A DNA stretch of 64,000 nucleotides from Lepraria neglecta (taxonomy: Eukaryota; Ascomycota; Lecanoromycetes; Lecanorales; Stereocaulaceae). The notes below the pieces were generated by a model that worked only from the letters and a program-made list of their open reading frames with translations, was not told the origin of the DNA and did no database searches. The DNA lies in contig CM065646.1 of assembly GCA_033220425.1 (NCBI GenBank), positions 4,285,501-4,349,500 of the forward strand, written 5' to 3'. The position numbers and the translations under genes are program-made. Positions 42,799-52,844 of the stretch are shown piece by piece; positions within the stretch are counted from its first letter, which is position 1, and each line of letters begins with the position of its first letter.

Positions 42799-44244
42799 TC
42801 AGACCCTCGCCCTCCTCCACCCCTTAATAGCGACTCTACTCGCCATCAAAAACGCGAAGCCACCCATCAACGCGCTCCCCGCCCACATTTGCGCGCCCAA
42901 ATACCCTCCGTTCTCACCTTGAATCAAACCTCCTGCAAGCGGGGCCCCTGTCAGCGAAGCAAAACTGATAGCGCTGAAAACCATCCCCATCCTAACCCCC
43001 GCCTTTGACAGATCCGTAGTCAGGCTGGATACCGTGGCAGGAAAAAGCCCTTGTATGCCCGCCGCAAAGAGGCCGTAAAAGACTGCAAAGGCTGTCAGAG
43101 AGTTTGCGGAAGTAACGACTGCCCAGCAGTACAGCAGGAGTCCGGTGACGAAGGCAAAGGGGATGAGCGTGTTCAAAGGGCCGAAGCAGCGGTCGGCGAG
43201 GTGGTTGGGGATGATGCGACCGAAGATACCTACGCCGTTGAGAATCAGGATGTTGTTGATTGAACTAGATTCAGTGATACTGAGGACGTTACGGCCAAAG
43301 GAACCGATGTAGTAGAATGCGAAATAGAGGGCCCAGAAAATTAGGAACATGCCAATCGTGAAGAGCGTGTAAGGCACTTCTTTGAACGCGCTCCATTCGA
43401 CTATTGGGCCTGACTTTCGCGGCGGCAGGCGCGGTCTTGTGAAAGCGAGCGTTATTAGGCTGACTGCGAGCATGACAAAGCCGAGTACGCGGACGGTCCA
43501 GGGAAATCCGATTTCAGGCAGGAGGTGTTGGACGATTACGGGGTAGACGAGTCCGCCTGTTGCAGTACCGGAGGCTGCTATGCCGATTGCTAGGGAGCGT
43601 TTCTTGCTGAAGTATGTTGAGAGGAGGGCGAGGGCGGGGCAGAAGATGAGGCCATTGCCTAGGCCTGTGCAGATGCCTTGAGCGAGGAAGAGCTGCCAGT
43701 AGTTTGTGCAGAGGGAGGTCATGAAGACGCCTAGGACTTGGAACACGGAGCCGATAAGGAAGGTTATGCGGAAGAGACCATAGTCTGTGGCTCGGCCAGA
43801 GAAGGTGCCGATGAAGAAGAGGAGGAAGATCTGAACGCTGCCAACCCAGGATATGTCTGAGGGCGGGTGGGAGAGGGCGGTAACGTAGTAGGTCTGGAAC
43901 ACGCCGAAAGAGTTGATGTAGCCCCAGGTATTAAAGACGATGAGGTGGGCCATTGCGGCTTGGGTCCATGCTGCCAGACCACCATCTGGTGGTGGGCCCG
44001 GGTCGAGATAGGATGAACGGGAGACTGTTCGACTCAGGGCTCTTGATACGATGCCTCCTGAGCCAACTTCTGGCCCATTGGCGGGCTCTGCGCCTTCACT
44101 CTTTTTTTCTGTAGGCAAATGCTCCCCATTGCGAAGTTCCAAGCTTATCTCATCATGCCCCAAAGTGCTCGAGGAGCTCAAGCTCGCTCTTTCACTATCA
44201 TGACCGCTCTTCTCCATTGTTGGTGGGATTGGGGCTGATTCCAT
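42799..44244 (-). CDS. MFS monocarboxylate-type transporter
   Basis: Single exon, 481 residues. The N terminus (about 80 residues) is cytosolic and Ser/Glu-rich, then 12 hydrophobic helices follow. The PPDGGLAAWTQAAMAHLIVFNTWG start of helix 1 and YINSFGVFQTYY are hallmarks of fungal MCT-like MFS proteins (relatives of Mch and riboflavin/monocarboxylate carriers). The GLGNGLIFCPALALLSTYF and RSLAIGIAASG segments of helices 4-5 are also clear. Substrates of fungal members are diverse (monocarboxylates, riboflavin, unknown), so I do not name one. The stop is a few bases before the convergent repeat region. Confidence 0.92.
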   Translation of the reverse strand: MESAPIPPTMEKSGHDSERASLSSSSTLGHDEISLELRNGEHLPTEKKSEGAEPANGPEVGSGGIVSRALSRTVSRSSYLDPGPPPDGGLAAWTQAAMAHLIVFNTWGYINSFGVFQTYYVTALSHPPSDISWVGSVQIFLLFFIGTFSGRATDYGLFRITFLIGSVFQVLGVFMTSLCTNYWQLFLAQGICTGLGNGLIFCPALALLSTYFSKKRSLAIGIAASGTATGGLVYPVIVQHLLPEIGFPWTVRVLGFVMLAVSLITLAFTRPRLPPRKSGPIVEWSAFKEVPYTLFTIGMFLIFWALYFAFYYIGSFGRNVLSITESSSINNILILNGVGIFGRIIPNHLADRCFGPLNTLIPFAFVTGLLLYCWAVVTSANSLTAFAVFYGLFAAGIQGLFPATVSSLTTDLSKAGVRMGMVFSAISFASLTGAPLAGGLIQGENGGYLGAQMWAGSALMGGFAFLMASRVAIKGWRRARV

Positions 44245-45352
44245 TGCTCTGTCTGATGCATGTCCGGCTGTTCAAGGCCTTCTGCCGTAGTCAACCTAGT
44301 CTATGTGGGTCAGATTGTGCCGCGGAGTGCATGAGACGCTGATCCGATGGAGTACCTTCAAGTGTTGTCTCCGGTATACGTCACAGGTTCGAGTCGAATG
44401 TCTCGAGCATCAGACAAATTGCTCAAGACGAAGCTGGTCATCATTTAGATAGTGGAGATTTTGGAGCTAGCTCCCAATTGATGCTATAATCAAGGGTCTG
44501 TCATCAATTGCTCTCGTTGCCGTCGATCGTAAGACTTATTACTTTAAGAGCCGTTGGGGTATTTCCGGTCTCGGAGAGCGGAATCCTTTCCGCGCAGCTA
44601 AGTATTTTCATCAAGAGTGGATAGATGATGATACTCGCATCGGTGTATTGCTAACCAAGTCTTCCCTCCAAGCATGTATTAGGTTTGAGTTGTCATGTGA
44701 ACAAGATTTGTATTCTGTGTTTCTGCGGAGGAGGGAGCCAGCTGCTGGACTGTTGATAGATTATTGTCTTGTGTTGAACCCTGATATCTTTTTCGTGGAT
44801 TTTACTTCACTTCACTTCGTAATGGCAAGTATCGGGTCGCGAGAGCAGCTGGATTTGGGATTGGATGACTGACGAGAATGCGTGGAAGGGCATCTCATCA
44901 TGTCTTGGTAACATGAAGCCTGAATGGGTTGAGGATGGGATTGACCCCTGCAATACTGTTAATTTACCTTGATGTGCTGGCTTATAATTCATCACGCTCG
45001 AGAGGCGGCTCGCACTGCCCCTCATAAGAGCTAATGACTATGGTACGTATGGATGGTTATTCTAACTATTCCTATCGTCTTCCTCCTTTGTTTCCGAGAT
45101 TTATTGAGTCTGCATTTAGATTAAGGTATCTTTCAATTCCAGAAAGCAGAATGAAAAGATTGCCGGTACATTGGTGCATGATTAAATCCCCCAGCAGTGG
45201 TTATCTGAGCTCCTAATAGCTGCATCGTGCAACCAGATGGCTGGGCTGAGCTGAGGCAGTCCAAGGCCATGAACAGCCCACTTCTCGCTAAAATTTCGCA
45301 TAAGCAGTCTGGTGGAGCGCAGAAGAATGTAAGATCTTCCCGTCAACTCACC
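44245..45352. other. intergenic, no gene recognised
   Basis: Contains the upstream region of the MFS gene and of the HeLo-kinase remnant. Open frames of 60-85 codons only. No clear repeat is seen. Confidence 0.4.
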
Positions 45353-47115
45353 ATGGATCCCGCCACCGCAGGAGGACTTGGGCTGGGTCCTGCGCAGCTG
45401 GTACTCCAGATGTTTGCAACTTGTGTAAAAGGCAAGTCATGCCATATGCTGTTACTACATCCTCTTGGCTCTGACAACTCATAGGCTACCAGCTACTTGC
45501 TGAGGCCGAAGGTGTGCCGGCTGCCTATTAGTCGTTTACGCATAGAGCAGACGCGACTTCTGAACTGGGGCCAGAAGGCTGGCTTGGCTGATGAGCTTCT
45601 CGAATCACCAAGTCAGACCCTCCAGCTTCAATGCAACCCCATCATAAAGGAATCCAGACGCTGTTCAAAGGTATCCTCAAAGCTAAAACCAAATATGATA
45701 GCGTCGTTCCACCCAAGCCTCTGGTCTCCAGAAGCTACTCGGACATTTTCTCTCGACGGTTTGCACCTACCACGAATAAATTTTTGCGGAGAACTGTTCT
45801 AGTCGCGGAAATGGTACCGGAAATATCCAAATGACTCCAGTGGGCCGTCGTCAAGCACGATCAATTTCGAGATTTAATTGAGAAGCTCATTTGCTACAAC
45901 GACTCAATGGAAGCTTTGCTCGACAGATCCACAATCGACTCTCTCCACGGGCTGCAAGAGCAGACTCACTTGATGATGCTGCAGCTTAAAGGTCGAGTAG
46001 AAGAGCTCACAGAAATATCGTTTGCCTGCAACTTAGGACATAAGCACTAGAAAAGTTCGCAAGGCCTGGGAGTCCCATGAGTTTTACAGTTACACTAAAT
46101 CAACAAAAATTGAATGCAAGCCTCGCATCACTCGCTGACTTCAAATCCCAACAAGCCTCGATTAAACTCGAGAAGCCGTATTAAAGGGCCTGTCAAAATC
46201 AGCGATATCGAGATCACAGCTGTAGGCGCCATGAGGTCGGAGGCTATGTATCGAAAGAAATATGTATGGGTTGAGTGGAAGGCTTACAGCCCGGAATCTG
46301 TGGGACTGATGGAAGATCGCATAATGAAGCTCGCCATTCTGCTAGGAACAGAGCACAAGCCGGAACATTTCGGAGCTCAACATTGTATGGGCTACTTCGG
46401 GGACGTAAGTGACTGGTAGTATTGGTTTGGTTTGATCTATACCAAGCCTCTAAAAGTACCACGTGATGTCGAGCCAGTTTCTTTGCAAGATCTCATCCAC
46501 GAGCAACAAAAGCCATTATTGAACGAGCGCGTCGCTCTCGCACATGCCTTGGCTCGTTGCCTCATGTATCTCCCCGCTGTCAATTGGTTGCACAAATGCG
46601 TTCGCAGCAACAATATCGTATACTTCACGCCACCGGGAAGTGCCCCACAGTATGCATTCCCGATATCGTGTGGTTATGAGTAGGCTCGACCGGATATGTG
46701 GGATGAGCCCAAGGAAGAGACTTCAGGAAGACCAGAGAATGGCATCTACAGACATCCGTCGGTCTTGGATCGGACGGATCCAGAAGCGAGATCAAAGAAA
46801 TCTCATGATACATACAGTTTGGGTATTGTTTTGGTGGAAATTGCTCAGTGGAAACCCATTGATCAAACCGTGAATTGACTTCGAGACTCAAATTCGAGCG
46901 GGAACCGAGAAAATCTACTCAGCAAAGAGAGCTTGACAATTATCGAGCGAAATGCTGGAGAGGCATATGCTGAGGTGGTGCGGAAATGTCTCACGGAAGG
47001 CCGAGACTTGGGCCGTCATAGAGGCCCAGACGGGACGGATACGGACGTGGGCGCAGAGATGCAGCGTATCTTTGCCAGAGACCTCGTTGACAGGGTGAGT
47101 GTTATCAGGCTGTGA
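45353..47115 (+). pseudogene. HeLo-domain / protein kinase-like cell-death effector, decayed
   Basis: The first exon (45353-about 45431) reads MDPATAGGLGLGPAQLVLQM, the start of a HeLo (HET-S N-terminal type) domain. It joins GYQLLAEAEGVPAAY across an intron. The HeLo domain continues (RLRIEQTRLLNWGQKAGLAD) after a frame change near 45525. A further 1-nt deletion near 45655 moves KGILKAKTKYDSVVPPKPL to another frame. A TGA at 45832 and TAG codons near 46417 and 46681 follow. A kinase-like C lobe is recognisable: LNERVALAHALARCLMYLPA, WLHKCVRSNNIVYF, DTYSLGIVLVEIAQWKPID and an ending AEMQRIFARDLVDRV. Such HeLo-kinase proteins belong to the fungal programmed-cell-death/allorecognition families. 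This copy cannot encode one. Confidence 0.85.
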
Positions 47116-47414
47116 GCTGTCTCACACCCCCGCACCGACTTCAGAAGTCGATCTACGTACGAAAATTGGATTAGCATTTGCGCCCACGCTATCGGTATCT
47201 ACGCCTTCTTTTGCCTGCCTCTTGCAGCTTCTAGCCAATAGTAGTTGAGACATCCTACCCAAGCCCAGACGCGGAGCAGCTAGCTCATCAGTTCGCCCTC
47301 CTCGCTTTGCGCATTCTGGGGCGCTACGAAGATGAAAAGGTTCAACGGAACATCCACTCGACCCCTCAACCCCTTTTTTCTGTGCCCATTTCTATAACAT
47401 GAGATGTGAAAAAG

Positions 47415-48140
47415 ATGACAACAATAGTCATTCGCATGCTGGATAGCTCCAATCAGACCTATGAAAATATCTTGCCTGGCACCACTGTTGCTGCCTTGAA
47501 GCAAAGAGTGGCCGAAAGGCAGGGTATCCCAGTCACAGCACAAAAGCTCATTTATGGAGGCACATTTCTCGAAGACAGAAACAGACTGGACTCCTACAAC
47601 ATTGGCGAGGTCAGTCGCCAAATACGCTATGCTTGAAGTAATGTGCTTACATGGATCAGGGTTTCGTCCTGCGCTTGCTCACTACTGTTACGCCGTCGAC
47701 AACAACAGTCTCCAGGACTAAATCATCGACATCTCTTGTACTGAAAAATGTCTTTATCCAGCCAGCGCAAGAGGCTGTCATAAATATCCATGACATTCCC
47801 TTCGACGCAACGGTCCAGCATCTGAAGAATATGTATTTCTACAAAACGAACCAAGACCCACACCATATAAGGCTCATATATGGTGGGAAGGAGTTGGAGG
47901 ATGATAGAAGTGGGAGAGGTAACGATATGATGATATCCGTACAGATCGAAGCCTTCTGACACACCCAATACAGCGATGAACCTAGTAGACTATGGTATCC
48001 AAGATGTGAGACGTTCCTCTTCAGATCTACCTATATTCTCGCTAACGGCCGGGCAGGGTTCGACCCTCCACCTCGTCTACCGACTTCCTGGTGGATATGG
48101 TACCAAACGCGTACACACTTTCGAGTTGTCAAACATCTAG
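47415..48140 (+). CDS. tandem ubiquitin-like protein with C-terminal tail
   Basis: Four exons: 47415-47609, 47660-47909, 47974-48005 and 48057-48140, all with in-frame GT-AG introns, give 186 residues. Two ubiquitin-like domains are visible. The first has PGTTVAALKQRVAERQGIPV and QKLIYGGTFLEDRNRLDSYNI. The second has FDATVQHLKNMYFYKTNQD, IRLIYGGKELEDDRT, LVDYGIQDGSTLHLVYRLPGG and then a 14-residue tail (YGTKRVHTFELSNI). The LIYGG-LED-DYNI pattern is that of ubiquitin (LIFAGKQLEDGRTLSDYNI). The first domain lacks a Gly-Gly end, so it would not be split from the second. The LPGG|YGTK junction could be processed by a ubiquitin protease, giving a conjugatable form. This is an inference. Sequence divergence from ubiquitin is high. 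Confidence 0.72.
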
Positions 48141-48659
48141 GTCGAGGATCATGCCGCTGGCGCTTCTTGTTGGCCCAGGTCACGAAAGAGATTATGTCAA
48201 TGAGGGGACATCGCTTAGACATACACCGCATTTATCAATCTCATGATATAACCAACATCTTCCTTGTCTTATAGTCAGCATATCTGATGACAAATACCAG
48301 CATTATCTTGCTCATACCAAGCTAACAGTCCGGTTATTGATATTTATTTCAACTGCGTATGTACTGTCGCTCGTTGTACTCATATTTTCCATCACTATAG
48401 ACTATCCACCAGCAGCCCAAGCGCGCCATATGTTGTCTATTATAGGGACCTCTAGCCAGAGTGCCATGATTTCGAAGAGTGTGCGATAATGAGGGCAGAA
48501 TGCTCCTTCATTCAACTCAAGTAATCCAGTCCATAATAGGTAACACGCGAAAAAGCGTACGGAATGAACGATGAAAACGCACACCACCGCTCTCTTGAAC
48601 CCTCTAGATCCTCGTAGCTTACGCCAACTAGCATTATTGAGAATCCGCTCCGTGTAAAA
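48141..48659. other. intergenic, no gene recognised
   Basis: Between the tandem ubiquitin-like gene and the minus-strand membrane protein remnant. No feature can be supported. Confidence 0.4.
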
Positions 48660-49883
48660 CTATCGCCAAGGGCATTTACTCATCAGGAGCCAGACTAGGA
48701 GTGCGATTGTAAGCAGAAGAGCAAATATTCCCAAGGCCGCACCCGCTCTTGCAACCTGGCCAATGTGCGGACACGAAGCTTCGGGAGATTTGTTAAGAGA
48801 ATGCGCTACCAGCCCGAAAGCGTACAGTGATAGGAAGCTGTAGATCGTGTCGACCAATGTACTCCGGAGGGTTCACCATGGTAAGCCAGATGACCAAAGG
48901 TGTTGCTAACGGCCGTGCAACCCAGAAAGCGAATAAGTATCCGACGCTCGTTGTTTGGACCTCCGTACACAAGATGTAGGCTGTTCCACCGCTCGCAGAA
49001 ATCTGTAATACAAGGCTCCCTACTATTGCTCTTGTGAAGGAAGATATTCGGATGACCTGCTTCTTCGATTTCGACGTCCTGAACATGCCAGATGTTCTCT
49101 TTCTGATTCGATGACTGCCGAGAGCTAGTCCAGCAAGTGCAGTGAAAAGGTTATAGGTGGCAAACCAGAGCAGCATTTGCACTGCTTCTATGCAGTCCCC
49201 TGCGTAGCTGTTGACGCTTATTAAATGCCGAAACGGTTCTTGGGTTTCGCTTGGACGGTTTGCATAATTGAATAATGATGGTGTACTTGCGGCTGTTATC
49301 AAAGAAGGTGTTCTCGAGGTTGACTCTGTTGCTGTTGCAGCAATTTGGATGCTGAAATCACAGTCTGGGAGTTTCTCATAGTGAGGCAAACTGTAATCAA
49401 CGGAGTTGAGCAACTCGCCGAAGAGGTCGAGGCTGACATAGTAGTGCTGTTTGCAGCAAGACTTGGGTAGGTCGAAAGGGTCCCAGCATCGGCGCAGTAA
49501 CTAAGGCGGTCGCGACCAGATTTGCAACGAAGACACCAGCTCCCATCGGCATACAAGGCTTTGCCATTGCAGCACTTGAGCAAGTCCGATGGTCTCGATG
49601 TCGGGTAGGAGAAATTAAAACTTACGCGTAAGCTTCTCTAAGATTGTCGCGGTTGTCATCAATGTCTGGGTTCCACAGATGTAATTGAGCCGGTGTAATG
49701 TCATTGTCTTGATCCAACATGTGGCAGCCAAACCCAGTTTGCACAACTTCCCAATAGTAGCAAGGGTTTGCGACACCAGAAGCTATTGATGCGCCGGAGG
49801 GAGCAGCCACTGCAGACTGTACAGCTATTAGCAGACTGAACAGGGAAGACGTGGAGAACAGCGACCGACCATGGTGCTTTCAT
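48660..49883 (-). pseudogene. secreted/multi-pass membrane protein with LysM-like segment, frameshifted
   Basis: A signal-peptide-like stretch (FSTSSLFSLLIAVQSAVAAPSG) precedes a LysM-like segment (CYYWEVVQTGFGCHMLDQDN, then ITPAQLHLWNPDIDD). No in-frame ATG is found for it, only ATGs in other frames at 49870-49883. A Cys-rich stretch (49583-49440) and a membrane domain follow: CIEAVQMLLWFATYNLFTAL, then VGYLFAFWVARPLATPLVIW. The final part, VDTIYSFLSLYAFGLVAHSL plus a last helix ending at 48660, fits only if one base is removed near 48855 (PPEYIG to PPEY-VDT). At least two frame shifts are needed. The linkage of the LysM-like and membrane parts in one gene is unproven. Confidence 0.5.
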
Positions 49884-50524
49884 TCAGCTTCGCAGCAGAC
49901 GGGAGGGCATCTACTTGTTAACGCTTATGGCATTCTCCCGAAAATACGAAGTATGAGCACAGCGATCCAGTGCTTAGACTCACGTATCATCCTCGAGGGT
50001 CACTTTATGGGGTAGGAACAAATCTTTGGCGCTTGTGAGCTTGACATGGCGGAGGAAGGTAGGAAATCTGGGCGGGGCGCCATTTGGGGACTATAGAGCC
50101 CCTATTGCTTCGCAAGGCTGTCGATGGTGCAAACGGTGCAGTTTAAAGATTTAAGCGCTGTTCAAAAATAGGGGCCGTAGATATACACCCGGGGGGGGGG
50201 GCGCTTCGGGCCTTGTCTCAGGGGTTAATAGATTCCTGGGGAATTAATTATATTTAGAACCACTAAAAGGTGCAAAGTACAAATTGCACAAAGAAAAAAG
50301 AGCCAACGGTTTAAACTGCACTATTTAAATATGAAACCGCACTAACTTTAACTACCTTAGTTGGTGCACCATCAACAGCCTTGCGTGATTCAGGCGTCAG
50401 CCACTTCTCTAGATCAATCGCACTACGTTCTTTGCCATCGTCTTCATTCATAGAGTTCAAAATCAGTCGCCTTTGACATCTCTGTACGGTGCGCCCAAAT
50501 TAATGACCATTTTACCATTATAAT
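49884..50524. other. intergenic containing a palindromic element
   Basis: Contains the MITE-like element at 50111-50385, with an 11-G run at 50191-50201. No gene is recognised. Confidence 0.5.
50111..50385. mobile_element. MITE-like element with terminal inverted repeats
   Basis: CGCAAGGCTGTCGATGGTGC at 50111 is matched, with one mismatch, by the reverse complement of the right end (50365-50385). A second short inner pair (GTGCAGTTTAAA and its complement) lies further in. The interior is non-coding, AT-rich around 50225-50345 and has an 11-G run. A target-site duplication was not identified, so mobility is an inference. Confidence 0.7.
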
Positions 50525-50560
50525 GTGAGCATTGAAGTCGCCAATTCTTGCACGATAATG

Positions 50561-51250
50561 CCAGGACTAAAGAACTGGAAAACGGATGGCTCGACTGCTC
50601 ATCGGGCAACCCTATGTAGATACCTCGATTATGCAGCCACCTTCGCTGTATCATTAATCCGACAGTCTGCAAAACACTACATCTTTGGTCAAGGTCGCAT
50701 CAGAGCCGGCTATCCAATGGTCAACTTCATCGCCCACTATATCTCCGTCGGCATTACTGCTAGCTTGGTGGTGGGAGCTCCAGTATGGTGGTGGCAGTTC
50801 CGAAGTGAAAGGCAAAAGATAGAACAATTCGCGCCTGACAAAGAGGAGCTTGAGACCATAAGACCGCAGGTAGTAGAGTTGAGCAACGTCCGGCGGGAAT
50901 TGCGAGGAGTCAAGGAGGAGCGCAATAGAGTCAAGTGAGAGCGAGATGCATTCTCGGCTACAGCTGTGAGGCAATCGCTTGAACTTTCGGGATACGAACA
51001 ATGCCAACGGGATCGCGACGCAGCGAGAGCACAACTTCGAATTGCGCGTGACAGACAGGAAGACATAAGACGAGAGGAAAGGAAAGGGTTAGATTTCAGA
51101 GTCGATTGGACGCTGCACATGCTAAGCTCGGAGTCGCCATGAGGATGTCCAAGGAAGGCTCACGAATCTGCAAAAGCAGTATGGTCATCTTATTCGCCAA
51201 CATCGAGAGCTAGGAACAGCTCACACACGAGTTGAAGGCATTGAAGAAAG
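50561..51250 (+). pseudogene. single-pass membrane coiled-coil protein, with in-frame stop
   Basis: From ATG at 50561 the frame gives a 125-residue N-terminal part. A hydrophobic segment (FIAHYISVGITASLVVGAPVWWW) is followed by a heptad-rich KEELETIRPQVVELSNVRREL. A TGA at 50936 interrupts it, but the same frame continues in coiled-coil style (AVRQSLELSGYEQCQRDRDA, then AARAQLRIARDRQ) to a stop near 51140. I therefore read it as one gene broken by a nonsense change. No family is recognised, and a short intact form is possible. Confidence 0.45.
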
Positions 51251-51710
51251 ACTCGTGACTCTACAACAGCAGTATGATCATGTCAACCAGAATTATCGAG
51301 AGCTATTAGTTGGTAATAATGCAAACCAATGAATGAAGAGTTCACGTTTTTGACTATTGGCGCTCTTCGAATGATTGTCTCTTGCGCTTTTCGTAGAATA
51401 GCTTTCGCCAATGCCGTGTCATTGCCTTCAACCCGTGAATGAACCTATCTATGGCATCGTAGCAACGACGAGCTCCTGAGACCATAGATACGGCTCTGTC
51501 GGTAGACCAATCATTGAGCTGGCGTACGCTCTCTATGGCTCGGCTAGTAAGGCGAGACGGCCGAATGAGGCGGTGCAGTCCGTAATTTACTGCCCCTTTT
51601 TTACAGCAGCCTGATTGTCAACCAACTTCTTGCTCAGCCCGGAAACCTTATCAAACAAAGTGCTTGAGAGACTACCTTGCTATGTAATCTGGCCCTAGAC
51701 ATGCGCTAAA
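51251..51710. other. intergenic, no gene recognised
   Basis: Stop-rich; no signature seen. Confidence 0.35.
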
Positions 51711-52838
51711 GTGGCCGCCAAACTTATTAGAACACAATGCGAGACCTTGACTTTATACGAGGATGGCATTGTCACGGAGATTCCCAAAGGGTTGAGTTAT
51801 TCACAAACGGAACAAAATGTTTATCAACCAAGGCCCATCGGATATGGAAAATCTCAAGTCACACGGGTTCCGAACACTGAAGAGTTGAACAATGTTTTCA
51901 AGGCATGTGAAGATGTTTCTGTCACCACAGGACTGCCACTAATTGCCGAAACGACACCCCTGCCCATCGGAGGCTGAGATTTTACAGTAGTTTCAGAGGA
52001 GGAAGGACGTATAAAAGATGCGATACCGCTGCTCGCTGAGGTATGTTTCACTGCATGTGATACTTCGCATATGAGTCTGAACAAAACAGGCATCTAGTAG
52101 CAAAGGTAGAATCAACGGGTGACAATGGCCAAGACAAGGGGCTGTACGTTCTCCAGTGCAAATTCTCGACGAGATCTTCTCACATGCTGCCCGCCGTACA
52201 CATGGACAGTACACGGAGGTAGACATAATACGCATTACGCAATTGCTCAAACCAGCCGGGTGGCCGCAATGGAGCAAGATACCTCGCGTATACACAATCT
52301 TGCGTACGGTAGGCCAACTTCATCGCATAAGTGACTTCGTAGTCCAGCTGCTTCTGGATGCAGGGGCGCACATCGAAACGAGAGCGGAGGACTATACCCT
52401 TTTGTACCTAGCATCTCAATATGGATGTACCGCTGCTACAGCCGTTCTGCTCCAAAATGGTGCTCAGACTGAGTCCTTCGGGACAAACTATTGGACCTCA
52501 CTGTATTTGGCTTGCGGCTTTGCCCAGTACAGTACTACTCGCATGCTCATTGAGGGCGGAGCAAGCATTCATGCACGGGACCATGCATTTTGGACCCCGT
52601 TGCATCAAGCTTGTCGGAAGAACGACCCTGCTCTTCTAGAGTTGCTCATCATGAACGGAGCCAACATGGAAGCAGAAGCCTGGATCGCATGACACCATTA
52701 CAACTAGCTGCATACTGTGGGCTAGAGGCGTCTGCTAGTGTATTGGTGAATTGTGGTGCCGAGACGAGAGTCGCTTTGGAAACGGCGCGACAACAGGTCC
52801 ATGATGAAGTATACACTATACTTCAAGCTGGTAGTTAA
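51711..52838 (+). pseudogene. ankyrin-repeat protein with fungal kinase-type N-terminal helix domain, decayed
   Basis: A leading open stretch (51711-51977, MAAKLIRTQCETLTLYEDGI) ends at TGA. From about 52156 the frame reads QILDEIFSHAARRTHGQYTE, then IIRITQLLKPAGWPQWSKIPR and VYTILRTVGQL. This is the small helical domain usually found in front of fungal kinase or ankyrin proteins. Ankyrin repeats follow (YTLLYLASQYGCTAATAVLL; FWTPLHQACRKNDPALLELL). A frameshift near 52670-52700 is needed to reach RMTPLQLAAYCGLEASASVL, and the end is at 52838. In fungi such proteins are often STAND or allorecognition components. The fusion of the parts is inferred from order. Confidence 0.7.
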
Positions 52839-52844
52839 GGAGCA

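Noticed and set aside
44385-44400. GGTTCGAGTCG string resembling a tRNA B box
   Set aside because: No clover-leaf could be built around it.
48057-48080. GGTTCGACCCTCC near 48.06 kb as a tRNA T-arm
   Set aside because: It is the start of the last exon of the tandem ubiquitin-like gene and has no surrounding tRNA structure.
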